Positions 15,277-23,777 of a stretch of DNA of 44,738 bases are shown here, one piece after another. Within the stretch, counting starts at the first letter, position 1. Each line of letters begins with the position of its first letter. The DNA comes from an uncultured Olsenella sp. (GTDB taxonomy: Bacteria > Actinomycetota > Coriobacteriia > Coriobacteriales > Atopobiaceae). The notes below the pieces were generated by a model. It saw only the letters and a list, made by a program, of their open reading frames with translations, did not search any database and was not told where the DNA came from. Location: contig OMVT01000018.1 of NCBI GenBank assembly GCA_900314535.1, forward strand, positions 1 to 44,738, given 5' to 3'. Both the position numbers and the translations under genes were made by a program.

Positions 15277-16917
15277 CTAGACGCCGATGAGGGAGAGGAT
15301 CTCCGTGAGGCCCTTCTTACCGAAGGCGACACGCTCGTCGCCTCCGTCATTGATAACAAGGCAGGGAACGCTCATCACATCGTAGGCATCCTTCAGCGTC
15401 GGGAAGCGGTTCACGTCGTAGACCGCCGTCTCGACCTTGGGATTCTCTGCTGCGATGCGCTGCGTCGCGACGGCGACCTCAGGGCACATCGTGCAGGACA
15501 GGCCGACAAGCACCTTCATCTTCACCGGACGCGAGATTGCCGCGATGGCTTCGCGGTCTGCGGCGGCTATCTGCTGGCCGGGACCGGAAGCATTGTAGAG
15601 GCCGAGCACGAACGAGGTGAACTCATGCCCTCCCGGCACGCCGTGGAAGCTCATGCCGCAGGGCACACCATCCCGAAGGACTGAGACATAGGGGAGCTCT
15701 GCCGGATCGTCGGAAGATGTATCGGCACGCGTGACCGAAAGCTTGTCGGTCTCTTGAGCAAGCGCCTCCATGTAGGCGGCAAGCTCGGATGCAATCTCTC
15801 CGTCGTCGAGATGGAGCTCGAGGACAAGAGGCTTCTCCATGCGCTCGAAGACCGCTGCCAGCTGCGAGCGCATCGCGTCGTCGATGGGACCATCAGAGGA
15901 GACCTTCTCCTCCTTCTTGGAGGCTGCCTTCTGGACCCTCGTTGCCGGCTGGACAGGATGGATGCCGGTCTTTTCCTGCGCTGCCTTGAGATAGCGCTCC
16001 ATCTCCGTCGCCGTGGCAGCGCCCTCGCCGATTGCGGTAGCGACCTGGCGGAGCCTCTTCTGGCAGATGTCTCCTGCCGCGAAGAGCCCGTCTGCTGTCG
16101 TCATCTGGTGCTCATCCGTAATCACATAGCCCTGAGGATCGAGCTCGGCAAGGCCCTGCGCCAGCTCTGTTGCCGGCGCATAGCCAACAAAGACGAAGAC
16201 GCCGACAGTCCCTCCATCCTCAGGCTTCACCTCATGAGTCTCGCCGGTCTTTTCGTCCTTCCATACGAGGCTCCTTACGACGGAGTCACCAGATACCGAG
16301 ACGAGCTCGGCATTCGTATGTACGGTGATATCGGGATTCGCACGTGTCGCATCGGCTGTCGCCTTCGCGCAGGTGAAGTCATCCTCGCGCACGAGCACGG
16401 TCACGTGCGATGCATAGCGGGTAAGGAACACGGCCTCCTCTGCCGCCGCGAAGCCGCCGCCCACGACGAAGACCGGACGCCCGGAGAAGAACTCGCCGTC
16501 GCACGTCGCACAGTAGGCAACGCCGTGGCCGCGGAACTCTTCCTCGCCGGCAAAGCCGGCACGGCGCGGGCTTGCACCGGTTGCCAGAAGCACCGCGAGG
16601 CACGAGAGCTCTCCCCTGCTGGTCTTCACGTGCTTCACGTCGCCCGAGAGGTCGATCTTCTCCACATCGGCGAGCAGCATCTCGGCACCGAAGGCCTCGG
16701 CCTGCTGGCGCATCGTATCGGTAAGCTCTGTGCCCGAGGCAGCAAGGACGCCTGGATAGTTCACGACTTCTGATGTGATCGTGATCTGGCCTCCGAAGTG
16801 CTCGCGCTCGACCACAAGGACGCGGTAGCGGGCACGTGCCAGATAGAGCGCCGCCGTGAGGCCGGCGGGGCCTCCGCCCACGATCACCGCATCATAGATC
16901 TTCTCTTCCTGTTCCAT
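15277..16917 (-). CDS. Thioredoxin reductase-like flavoprotein with C-terminal thioredoxin-fold domain (AhpF-like role)
   Basis: 546 residues; ATG 16917 follows AAGGAGG. Residues 1-310 are a thioredoxin reductase: FAD loop GGGPAGL (14-20), redox motif CATC (136-139), NAD(P)H loop GGGFAAAEE (about 152-160) and GDICQKRLRQVATAIGEGA near the end of the FAD domain. After a Lys-rich linker (about 325-350) comes a two-unit thioredoxin-like domain with CTMC at 475-478 and a cis-Pro motif MSVPCLVIN. In AhpF the same modules stand in the opposite order, thioredoxin domain first. AhpC is encoded 80 bases upstream on the same strand, so this is the likely electron donor for the peroxidase. Confidence 0.88.
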   Translation of the reverse strand: MEQEEKIYDAVIVGGGPAGLTAALYLARARYRVLVVEREHFGGQITITSEVVNYPGVLAASGTELTDTMRQQAEAFGAEMLLADVEKIDLSGDVKHVKTSRGELSCLAVLLATGASPRRAGFAGEEEFRGHGVAYCATCDGEFFSGRPVFVVGGGFAAAEEAVFLTRYASHVTVLVREDDFTCAKATADATRANPDITVHTNAELVSVSGDSVVRSLVWKDEKTGETHEVKPEDGGTVGVFVFVGYAPATELAQGLAELDPQGYVITDEHQMTTADGLFAAGDICQKRLRQVATAIGEGAATATEMERYLKAAQEKTGIHPVQPATRVQKAASKKEEKVSSDGPIDDAMRSQLAAVFERMEKPLVLELHLDDGEIASELAAYMEALAQETDKLSVTRADTSSDDPAELPYVSVLRDGVPCGMSFHGVPGGHEFTSFVLGLYNASGPGQQIAAADREAIAAISRPVKMKVLVGLSCTMCPEVAVATQRIAAENPKVETAVYDVNRFPTLKDAYDVMSVPCLVINDGGDERVAFGKKGLTEILSLIGV

Positions 16918-16958
16918 GGCAGACCTCCTTCATAGCTATCTGCTGCCACCTCAGAGAG

Positions 16959-16980
16959 AAGGCCAGCTTCCGCTGGCCTT
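16959..16980 (-). terminator. Hairpin between ahpC and the reductase gene
   Basis: AAGGCCAGC (16959-16967) pairs perfectly with GCTGGCCTT (16972-16980) around TTCC. No T-run follows on the minus strand, so it probably acts as a partial attenuator or mRNA stabiliser, leaving more ahpC than reductase message. Confidence 0.6.
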
Positions 16981-16997
16981 CCCGAAACGTTTCTGTC

Positions 16998-17561
16998 TTA
17001 CAGCTGGCCCACAAGATCGAGGGACGGCTTCAGGGTCTCGGCACCCGGCTGCCACTTTGCAGGGCAGACCTGGTCGCCGTGCTCGCGGACGAACTTCGCG
17101 GCCTGGACAAGGCGCAGAAGCTCCTTCGCATTGCGGCCGATGCCGCCTGCGGTGACTTCGTAGACCTGGATCTTGCCATCCGGGTCGACGATGAAGGCGC
17201 CGCGCTCCGCAAGGCCATCGGACTCGATCAGGACCTCGAAGTCCTCTGCAAGGACATGTGCCGGGTCAGCGAGCATCGGATAGGCGACCTTCTGGATGCG
17301 CTCGGACTCGTCGTGCCATGCCTTGTGGACGAAGTGGGTATCGCAGGACACGGAGTAGACCTCGCAGCCCTCCGCCTTGAAGCCTTCATAGTTCTCCGCA
17401 AGCTCCTCGAGCTCGGTCGGGCAGACGAACGTGAAGTCTGCCGGATAGAAGAAGAACAGGGCCCACTTGCCGAGGACGTCTGCCTTGGTGACCGTCTTGA
17501 ACTCGCCCGCCTGGTAGGCCTGGACGCTGAAATCGGAGATCTCCTTGTTGATGAGAGACAT
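16998..17561 (-). CDS. ahpC: Alkyl hydroperoxide reductase C (2-Cys peroxiredoxin)
   Basis: 187 residues, the standard AhpC length; AAAGGGGATGGGAC precedes ATG 17561. Peroxidatic Cys47 sits in FYPADFTFVCPTE, resolving Cys166 in HGDQVCPAKW, and the active-site Arg in GLAERGAFIVDPDG. It reduces H2O2, alkyl hydroperoxides and peroxynitrite in the cytoplasm, and is then regenerated by an AhpF-type reductase, here the next gene. A Fur/PerR-like box lies about 55 bases upstream of the start, suggesting peroxide- or iron-responsive control. Confidence 0.95.
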   Translation of the reverse strand: MSLINKEISDFSVQAYQAGEFKTVTKADVLGKWALFFFYPADFTFVCPTELEELAENYEGFKAEGCEVYSVSCDTHFVHKAWHDESERIQKVAYPMLADPAHVLAEDFEVLIESDGLAERGAFIVDPDGKIQVYEVTAGGIGRNAKELLRLVQAAKFVREHGDQVCPAKWQPGAETLKPSLDLVGQL

Positions 17562-17614
17562 GTCCCATCCCCTTTCTTTTCTGCAGCTCTGCTGTGCTGT
17601 TCCTTAACTGAGAA

Positions 17615-17629
17615 CGATTATTATTATCA
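17615..17629 (-). promoter_or_regulatory. Fur/PerR-like box upstream of ahpC
   Basis: CGATTAT-T-ATTATCA matches the 7-1-7 Fur-family site TGATAAT-N-ATTATCA at 12 of 14 arm positions; the right half is perfect. TTGATA on the minus strand overlaps it and could be the ahpC -35, so binding would block transcription. Confidence 0.55.
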
Positions 17630-17653
17630 ATATCCATTTTCGTTAGTCAAGAA

Positions 17654-17696
17654 GAATCTCGAAGATCTTTGAGATTCAGTCTCAATAGATTGAGAC
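17654..17696. repeat. Two adjacent palindromes between ahpC and the Toprim gene
   Basis: GAATCTC (17654-17660) and GAGATTC (17671-17677) flank a self-complementary AAGATCTT centre. Immediately after, GTCTCAAT-AG-ATTGAGAC (17679-17696) is a perfect palindrome. Both share the ATCTC/TCTCAA core. Neither is followed by a T-run; they look more like protein-binding sites than terminators. No gene is present from 17562 to 17755. Confidence 0.45.
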
Positions 17697-17755
17697 GTCT
17701 CTTCGGATTGGCATATGCACTGCTAGATACCCATGCAAGAAAAGAAGGCAGAGAA

Positions 17756-17790
17756 AGATGCGCCTCTCCCGGTATGGGAGAAGCGCATCT
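17756..17790 (-). terminator. Intrinsic terminator of the Toprim-protein gene
   Basis: AGATGCGC (17756-17763) pairs with GCGCATCT (17783-17790), with inner CTCCC/GGGAG pairing; TTTCTC follows on the minus strand. It lies 32 bases after the stop. Confidence 0.75.
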
Positions 17791-17821
17791 CAGATGGACG
17801 AAATATCGATAGCAGATATCT

Positions 17822-19660
17822 TTAGAGATCCTGCTTCACGAGAATCTCCTGCGGAATGAGCTCGCAGGAATCGACGACCGTCTTTGCATAGGCAGCCGCC
17901 TCGTCGGAAAGGACATTCAGAAGCGGGGTCATATCGTAGTCCTCGATATTCACCTGCTTCGTCGTCTCGTTGTCCTGGGCATCCGGGAAGCGCTCGGACG
18001 CCTTCTTCACCATGAGCTCGTAGGCAGGGGCGAACGGGGCAAACCCGTACTTGCCATTGAGCTCATGCTCAAGCTTGTTCATGATCGAGATGCCGGCACG
18101 GTCGATATCGCCCCAGTAGAGGACCTCGATCGTATCGGCTCCGAGCGTATCGAGCAGAAGCGAGAGCCTGTTGTGCTCGATGATGGGCGTGCCGCCGCCG
18201 AGGACGACTGCGTGGATGCGCTCGCCCAGGATCGTCGTCCTGCCATCTTCGTACATGAGGTCATGTACATCGAGGTAGGGGTCGAGGTTCTCCGTCACGA
18301 GCACGCGCATGTGCTTCCGCCTCCTTGGCGCATGGTAGACGAGGTCAGACTTCGGAAGCGGACGGTGGCGGATGATGTCCTCCATACCGAGGGCACGGAG
18401 CAGGCGGAAGCCGTCAGAGCCATACTCGAAGAACTTCTCGTCGCCTCCCATCTGGTAGGCGAGCTGGCGGCGGGTGATGTCTCCAGGGAGCATCCCGTCC
18501 TGGAGGATGGAGTTCATCGTCTCGATCTCATGCTCGAAGAGCACATAGGCCTTCGGATGCGAGAGCAGCCATCCGTTCATCCAGAACCTCTCATCGAGCT
18601 GGACGATCTTCTGCCTGATCTCTGCGTCGGTCTCGCCACCCCTGCGCACATAGGGAATCTTGCGCAGGTCGCGCGAGTGGGACGGCTTCGGCGGAAGCGG
18701 ACGCTTCGCCGCAGGCGCCTCTTCCTCCTTCAGAGCAGATTCTTCCTCTGCCTCAACGGCTGCATCGCTGTCGATGCCCAGAGCCTCGTCAGCCTCTGCC
18801 TCTTCAGCAGCTGCCTCCTCGGCTTCTGCCTCGCACTCAGGCTCGAGCACGGATGCTGCCTCGACAGGTGCTTCTGCCTCCTGCAGAGGCACCTCTTCCG
18901 GCGTCTCTTCGGAGGAATCCTCCTTTGCCTTCACGATGCGGTGGGTGCGGCGGCGCCTCTTGCGCGGTGCCTCGGCAGCCTCATCTGCAGGTGCTGCCTT
19001 GGCCTCCCCTGCCTCTTGAGGCTCTTCTGCAGCCTTTGCCTCAGGCTCTGCTGCAGCAGCTTCTGCCTTCCTGCGCGTGCGGCGGCGGGGCTTCTTCGGT
19101 GCCTCTTCCTGCTCCTGCACATTGTCTGCCTCGGAAGCATTGGATGGGCCTTCGGCCTCTTCAGCCTCAGGCACAGCCTTCTTCGTCCTGCGCCTGCGGG
19201 TCCTCTTCGGCTTCGGCTCCTCTTCAGGAGCCTCCTCCTGCGGTGCAGCTTCGGCCTCCGGCTCTGCCACGGCTACTGCAACGCTTTCAGATGCGACCGG
19301 TTCGCTCTCGGGAATGATGCCTTCTTCCCTGTCAGCCTCTGCCGCCTCTTCTTCGGCCTCTTCGGTCGCCTTGGCATAGGCAGCCTCGATCAGCTCGTCC
19401 TTGATGCCAAAGACATTGTCCTGTCCATACCAGACCAGGACTTCGGAGCAGATGCTGTCCTGCGTCTCGCTGTCGTCGAGCCCGACCTTCGAAAGAAGCT
19501 TCTCGAGGCCTTTCCTGTCCGTGCGGTAGTCCTTGAGACGCACGAGCGCGCTTGCAAAGCCAGAAGCCAGATTGCGCTTGGCAGGCGGGATCAGAGGAGA
19601 CACCTCATCACGCACGAGCTCCATGAGGGCATGCTCGACATCAGTCAGTTTTCTTGCCAT
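17822..19660 (-). CDS. Orphan JetD/topoisomerase VI-like Toprim protein with long disordered linker
   Basis: 612 residues from ATG 19660, eight bases after AAGGAGG; the frame opens earlier at 19714 without a site. Residues 1-90 form an unrecognised helical domain (ALMELVRDEVSPLIPPAKRNLASGF onward). About 95-345 is a Glu/Ala/Pro-rich disordered stretch with three basic clusters (PKRTRRRRTKK, PRRRTRRKAE, RKRRRRTHRIVK) that could bind DNA or RNA. From about 350 comes a JetD-like region: RVLVTENLDPYLDVHDL, VVLGGGTPII, and the Toprim acidic motif LYWGDIDRAG (514-523). JetD is the nuclease subunit of Wadjet plasmid-defence systems, but jetA, jetB and jetC are absent here. The Toprim assignment is fairly firm, the biological role open. 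Confidence 0.7.
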   Translation of the reverse strand: MARKLTDVEHALMELVRDEVSPLIPPAKRNLASGFASALVRLKDYRTDRKGLEKLLSKVGLDDSETQDSICSEVLVWYGQDNVFGIKDELIEAAYAKATEEAEEEAAEADREEGIIPESEPVASESVAVAVAEPEAEAAPQEEAPEEEPKPKRTRRRRTKKAVPEAEEAEGPSNASEADNVQEQEEAPKKPRRRTRRKAEAAAAEPEAKAAEEPQEAGEAKAAPADEAAEAPRKRRRRTHRIVKAKEDSSEETPEEVPLQEAEAPVEAASVLEPECEAEAEEAAAEEAEADEALGIDSDAAVEAEEESALKEEEAPAAKRPLPPKPSHSRDLRKIPYVRRGGETDAEIRQKIVQLDERFWMNGWLLSHPKAYVLFEHEIETMNSILQDGMLPGDITRRQLAYQMGGDEKFFEYGSDGFRLLRALGMEDIIRHRPLPKSDLVYHAPRRRKHMRVLVTENLDPYLDVHDLMYEDGRTTILGERIHAVVLGGGTPIIEHNRLSLLLDTLGADTIEVLYWGDIDRAGISIMNKLEHELNGKYGFAPFAPAYELMVKKASERFPDAQDNETTKQVNIEDYDMTPLLNVLSDEAAAYAKTVVDSCELIPQEILVKQDL

Positions 19661-19741
19661 TTCTAACACCTCCTTTTCCATTGGCAACAGCTGCATTCTA
19701 CCCTCTCGGCCCATCTGACAGATAGCCTCATAGCAGAAGGA

Positions 19742-19768
19742 CCCGCTTTTCTCGCAGGAAAAGCAGGG
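19742..19768 (-). terminator. Hairpin after the glycoside-hydrolase remnant
   Basis: CCCGCTTTTC (19742-19751) pairs with GAAAAGCAGGG (19758-19768, one bulge). It lies just downstream of the remnant's stop on the minus strand and probably was that gene's terminator. Confidence 0.5.
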
Positions 19769-19792
19769 CCAGAAGACTCTCTATGCTGCTGT

Positions 19793-20070
19793 CTAGGCGC
19801 CGAAGACGAGCTCTGCGCCGTCAATGCCAGTCGGCGCGATCGGCAGGAACTGCCCCACGAAGTCATCCATCGCGCGTCCGAGCGTTCCTGCAACCTCGAC
19901 GAGAATCTCGTTGCGTCCCGGATGCACCGCCCCATCGAGGCTGAAGCTCCAGTCCGGCACGATGCGCACACCGAGTTCGCGTCCGTTTGCCTGCACACGC
20001 ACGACGCCTGCGACATCGGCAAGCTCGAGCATGATTGGAGCTGCGGCTTCTGCCTCCGTGAGCTCGATGC
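19793..20070 (-). pseudogene. 3' remnant of a glycoside hydrolase (GH2-type sugar-binding end)
   Basis: On the minus strand about 90 codons ending at 19793 read as the C-terminus of a beta-sandwich sugar-binding domain: APIMLELADVAGVVRVQANG, RELGVRIVPDWSFSLDGAV, PGRNEILVEVAGTLGRAM, QFLPIAPTGIDG. This is the pattern (V-x-V-N-G, L-G, P, D-I/L, K/R-P-G-x-N-x-L/I-x-V-x-V, T-L-x-N/G, F-L-P-x-x-P-T/S-G) that closes many GH2- and rhamnosidase-like enzymes. Upstream of about 20070 the frame is only the antisense of the AraC gene, so the catalytic part is gone. A deletion that fused the two genes tail to head is the simplest reading. Confidence 0.55.
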
Positions 20071-21040
20071 CTGGCTCAGGAAACATAGCGCAAGCGAGGA
20101 GCGCTATCTGAGGAATGATGAAAGCGGGCTTGCCGAGAAGCTGCGCACCATCGGGACGGACGAGCAGGGACACCCCCGCATTCCGACCACGGCCGCCCTC
20201 AGCCGAGAGCGCCATTTCGGGTTCAAGAAGCACAGCCGCTTTCTGGACTATCCCAAGCATGTCCATGACTGGGTGGAGTTCGAGTATATGTATGCAGGAT
20301 CGTGCGTGCAGCATCTCAATGGCATGCCGATCGAGGTAAAGCAGGGACAGGCGCTTCTCATCGACCAGAACACCCGCCACAAGGTGCCCCGCCTCGGCGA
20401 GGGCCAGATCCTGCTGAACCTGTTCTTCGGTGCAGACACGATTCCTGCACTGCTCGAACAGCAGAGAAGCACCCGCAGCATCGTGTACGACTTTCTTGCC
20501 AATTCCATGAGCCAGACCGCGTGCAAGGATTCCTTCATCCTGTTCGATGCCGCAGATTCCTGGAAGCTCCGCTCGCTCGTCGTGATGTTCGGCTGCGATT
20601 TCCTCGAGCAGGAAAGTGCCGCAGACGAACGCCTCACCCCGCTCTTACAGCTCATCATGATGGAGCTCATAGATCTGTGCCAGGACGGCAGATCGTCTGC
20701 CAGCCTCGAGAGCGCGCGCCAGATATCGGTCCTGCCGGCACTCCAGGCAATCGAGGAGCATTACCCGGACATCACGCTCGACAGGATTGCCCGGCAGATG
20801 GGCGTGAGCCCTGCCTATCTCTCGCGGCTTCTCAAGCAGCAGTGCGGCAGCAGCTTCCAGCGGCTCCTCACCCGCCAGCGCATGAGCGAGGCTGCACGCC
20901 TACTTGACCTCGGCACCACATCTGTCACCGAGGTCGCACACCGTGTCGGCTACAACAACGTGACCTTTTTCTACCGCAAGTTCCAGGAAGAGTTCGGATG
21001 CTCGCCCGGGACATGGCGGACACGGAAGCATGCGGTCTGA
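19922..21040 (+). CDS. AraC-family transcriptional regulator, 5' end doubtful
   Basis: As read, 372 residues from ATG 19922. A cupin-like sensor domain (KHSRFLDYPKHVHDWVEFEYMYAGSCVQHLNG, then GQALLIDQNTRH) is followed by a complete AraC DNA-binding domain at the end: ITLDRIARQMGVSPAYLSRLLKQQCGSSFQRLL and VTEVAHRVGYNNVTFFYRKFQEEFGCSPGTWR. Recognisable protein starts only near codon 50 (SASEERYLRND). No in-frame ATG, GTG or TTG stands there; ATG 19922 has no ribosome site and lies antisense to the hydrolase remnant. The native start was probably deleted, so the gene is either expressed with a foreign N-terminus or dead. Such regulators usually control sugar genes nearby. Confidence 0.75.
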   Translation: MHRPIEAEAPVRHDAHTEFASVCLHTHDACDIGKLEHDWSCGFCLRELDAWLRKHSASEERYLRNDESGLAEKLRTIGTDEQGHPRIPTTAALSRERHFGFKKHSRFLDYPKHVHDWVEFEYMYAGSCVQHLNGMPIEVKQGQALLIDQNTRHKVPRLGEGQILLNLFFGADTIPALLEQQRSTRSIVYDFLANSMSQTACKDSFILFDAADSWKLRSLVVMFGCDFLEQESAADERLTPLLQLIMMELIDLCQDGRSSASLESARQISVLPALQAIEEHYPDITLDRIARQMGVSPAYLSRLLKQQCGSSFQRLLTRQRMSEAARLLDLGTTSVTEVAHRVGYNNVTFFYRKFQEEFGCSPGTWRTRKHAV

Positions 21041-21071
21041 GCGGACGCAGCCGCGCTTCATGCATATGCAA

Positions 21072-21106
21072 AGACGCTGCCACCCACCGATGGTGTGGCA
21101 GCGTCT
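21072..21106. terminator. Intrinsic terminator between convergent AraC and phosphoketolase genes
   Basis: AGACGCTGCCAC (21072-21083) pairs over 12 bases with GTGGCAGCGTCT (21095-21106). It lies between two convergent genes and probably serves both. Confidence 0.7.
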
Positions 21107-21145
21107 GTAGATTTCTGGATTGACCAAATCGTACTAGTTAGCTAT

Positions 21146-23650
21146 TTATTCGTTATCCCCGCCGGTGGCCTTGGTGGCGCTGAGGGCAGCTCCCCCATCC
21201 TTTGCATCATGCCACACCCAGTCGGTGAAGGCAGGGTGGTCGAAGCCTTTGTCCACCGCGAACTGGAAGGCATCCTGGCGGAACTTCTCCCACTCGGCAA
21301 TCTGGTCTGCCCACTTCTCGGCATCCAGAATCCTCAGAGCATCTGCGGCCAGTGCCCAGCGGTCCATGTGGTTCAGGCGCAGCATGTCATACGGCGTCGT
21401 CGTGGAGCCCTGCTCCTCGTAGCCATGCACGTGGAAGCTGTCATGGTTCGGACGGTGCCAGATCAGGCGATGGATCGTGTCGGGATAGGCATGGAAGGCA
21501 AAGAGCACCGGACGGTCCGTCGTGAAGAGCTCTGCGAACTCCTCATCAGAGAGCGCCTCGTCGTTCTCCTGCGCATTCTGGATCTTCAGGAGCTCGACGA
21601 CATTCACGACACGAACCTTCACGCCGAGCGCATCGAGGAGCTCGGTCGCCGCAAGCGTCTCCTGCGTCGGCACGTCTCCGCAGCAGCCGAGCACGATGTC
21701 AGGCTCCTCGCCTGCCTTGGCAGTTGATGCCCACTTCCATTCGGCCGCACCCTTCTCGAGCTCCTTGCGGGCATCGGCAAGCGAGAGCCACGTGGCCTCG
21801 GGCTGCTTGCCCGCAAAGATGCCATTGATGCAGTTCGTGGACTGGTAGCAGCGCTCTGCGACCGCGAGCAGCATGTTCGCATCCGCCGGATAGTAGATGT
21901 TCACCACATGGTCGTTGTTCCAGCACTTGTTGAGCAGGACATCCACAAAGCCTGGGTCCTGATGCGAGAAGCCATTGTGGTCCTGGCGCCAAACATGGCT
22001 CGAAAGGAGCATGTTGAGGCCGGAGATAGGCTTTCTCCAGGGGATGTGGCGCACGGTTGCCTCGAGCCACTTGGCATGCTGATTCACCATCGAGTCGACG
22101 ATGTGGACAAAGGACTCGTAGGAAGACCACAGGCCATGGCGGCCGGTGAGGAGATAGCCCTCGAGCAGGCCTTCGCACTGGTGCTCGGAAAGCTGCTCGA
22201 TAACATTGCCGACAGGAGCCATGTGTTCATCGTTTGCCGGATCGTCGTTGAGGTCGCCGTTGAACCACTGCTTGTCGGTCACCTGGTAGCTCGGCTGCAG
22301 GCGGTTCGATGCCGTCTCGTCGGGGCCGAAGATACGGAAGCGGTCACGGTTATTGTTGATGAGCTCGGCCGTGTACTCGCCGAGGACGCGCGTCGACTCG
22401 GTCGCCCCTGCGCCGTGGCCTTCCTTGTCCACGTCGAAGGCATAATCCTCCGCCTTCGGCAGCTCGAGCGGCTTTCTGATGCGGCCGCCATTGGCATTGG
22501 GGTTCGCGCCGATCCTGAGCTCGCCTTCCGGCATGAACTCGGTGACTTCGGGACGGATGGCGCCCTCCTCCGTGAAGAGGCCTGACGGCTCATAGGACTC
22601 GAGCCACCCCTTGAGCACCTGGAAGTGCGCCTCGGTATCGCGGGCAGATGCCAGGGGCACCTGATGCGCACGCCAGGAGCCTTCGGTCTTCTTTCCGTCG
22701 ATCGTCTTCGGGCAGGTCCAGCCCTTCGGGGTGCGGAAGATGATCATCGGGTAGGCAGGACGCGAGCTCTCGCCTGCAGCAGCCCGGGCCTTGATGTCGC
22801 AGATCTCGTCGAAGACCGCCTCGAGCAGGGCTGCAAAGCGCCTATGGATCGAGGCATGGTCCTCCTCATCGAAGCCGGCAACGAAGCTGTAGGGATGGTA
22901 GCCCATGCCCCGGAAGAACTCCTCGCGCTCGCCGTCAGAGATGCGTGCAAGGATTGTCGGGTTCGCGATCTTGTAGCCATTGAGATGCAGGATCGGAAGC
23001 ACGATGCCATCTGTCAGAGGATCCATGAACTTGTTGGTCTGCCAGCTCGTAGCCAGAGGTCCGGTCTCAGACTCGCCGTCGCCGACGACCGCCACGGCAA
23101 GCATGCTCGGATTGTCGAGCACAGCGCCATAGGCATGGGAGAGCACATAGCCAAGCTCGCCGCCTTCGTGGATCGATCCCGGGGTCTCGGGAGCGTAGTG
23201 CGAAGGGATGCCTCCAGGATAGGAGAACTGGCGGAAGAACTTCTGCAGTCCCGCCTCGTCGTCCGTGATGTCCGGACGGATCTCGCGGTAGGTGCCATCA
23301 AGCAGGCTCTGGGAGGTGCCTGCCGGGCCTCCATGTCCCGGCCCCATCAGGAAGAGCGTGTTCTGCTGATGGTCACGGATCAGGCGGTTCACATGGGCAT
23401 AGAGGAAGTTCAGTCCCGGCGTCGTTCCCCAGTGGCCGACAAGGCGATGCTTCACATCCTCGCGTGTGAACCCGTCAGGGCCCTCCTCGTTCTTGAAATC
23501 TGCCCTCATGAGCGGATTCGAGCGGAGATAGATCTGGCCGACGGACAGGTAGTTCGCGCAGCGCCAGTAGCGGTCAAGCCAGGCGACCTCCTCTTCCGGA
23601 ACGGCACGGTCGAGCTTTTTCCAGGGCGTACCCAAGACAGGCTGAGCCAT
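21146..23650 (-). CDS. xfp: Xylulose-5-phosphate/fructose-6-phosphate phosphoketolase
   Basis: 834 residues; ATG 23650 follows GAAGAGGAG. Family landmarks are strong: [80 protein letters not shown] (thiamine diphosphate-binding GDGE), [48 protein letters not shown], and [10 protein letters not shown]. It splits xylulose 5-phosphate (and usually fructose 6-phosphate) with phosphate into acetyl phosphate plus glyceraldehyde 3-phosphate (or erythrose 4-phosphate), yielding ATP via acetate kinase. The length is typical. A LacI regulator gene sits upstream on the same strand with a palindromic operator between them. It would consume the pentose-phosphate output of the isomerase-transketolase-kinase operon further right. 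Confidence 0.96.
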   Translation of the reverse strand: MAQPVLGTPWKKLDRAVPEEEVAWLDRYWRCANYLSVGQIYLRSNPLMRADFKNEEGPDGFTREDVKHRLVGHWGTTPGLNFLYAHVNRLIRDHQQNTLFLMGPGHGGPAGTSQSLLDGTYREIRPDITDDEAGLQKFFRQFSYPGGIPSHYAPETPGSIHEGGELGYVLSHAYGAVLDNPSMLAVAVVGDGESETGPLATSWQTNKFMDPLTDGIVLPILHLNGYKIANPTILARISDGEREEFFRGMGYHPYSFVAGFDEEDHASIHRRFAALLEAVFDEICDIKARAAAGESSRPAYPMIIFRTPKGWTCPKTIDGKKTEGSWRAHQVPLASARDTEAHFQVLKGWLESYEPSGLFTEEGAIRPEVTEFMPEGELRIGANPNANGGRIRKPLELPKAEDYAFDVDKEGHGAGATESTRVLGEYTAELINNNRDRFRIFGPDETASNRLQPSYQVTDKQWFNGDLNDDPANDEHMAPVGNVIEQLSEHQCEGLLEGYLLTGRHGLWSSYESFVHIVDSMVNQHAKWLEATVRHIPWRKPISGLNMLLSSHVWRQDHNGFSHQDPGFVDVLLNKCWNNDHVVNIYYPADANMLLAVAERCYQSTNCINGIFAGKQPEATWLSLADARKELEKGAAEWKWASTAKAGEEPDIVLGCCGDVPTQETLAATELLDALGVKVRVVNVVELLKIQNAQENDEALSDEEFAELFTTDRPVLFAFHAYPDTIHRLIWHRPNHDSFHVHGYEEQGSTTTPYDMLRLNHMDRWALAADALRILDAEKWADQIAEWEKFRQDAFQFAVDKGFDHPAFTDWVWHDAKDGGAALSATKATGGDNE

Positions 23651-23698
23651 GAGCGATACTCCTCTTCCCTTTCTTGTCTGTCATGCATCCTTGATTGG

Positions 23699-23724
23699 AA
23701 TATAGGTGATAAAACGTTTTATCA
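23699..23724 (-). promoter_or_regulatory. LacI-type operator and -10 upstream of xfp
   Basis: TGATAAAACGTTTTATCA (23707-23724) is a perfect 18-base palindrome with the central CG typical of LacI-family sites. TATATT on the minus strand (23699-23704) directly abuts it as a -10, so the operator falls in the promoter spacer. The preceding lacI-type gene is the obvious regulator. Confidence 0.7.
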
Positions 23725-23777
23725 TTCGATAAACATGCAATTTAGCAAAGATTTAGCTGAATCAGGGGCAAGGCTTC

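Noticed and set aside
18065-19666. 533-residue Cys/Leu/Arg-rich frame antisense to the Toprim gene
   Set aside because: Its composition is the mirror of the E/A-rich linker codons; no ribosome site or family pattern.
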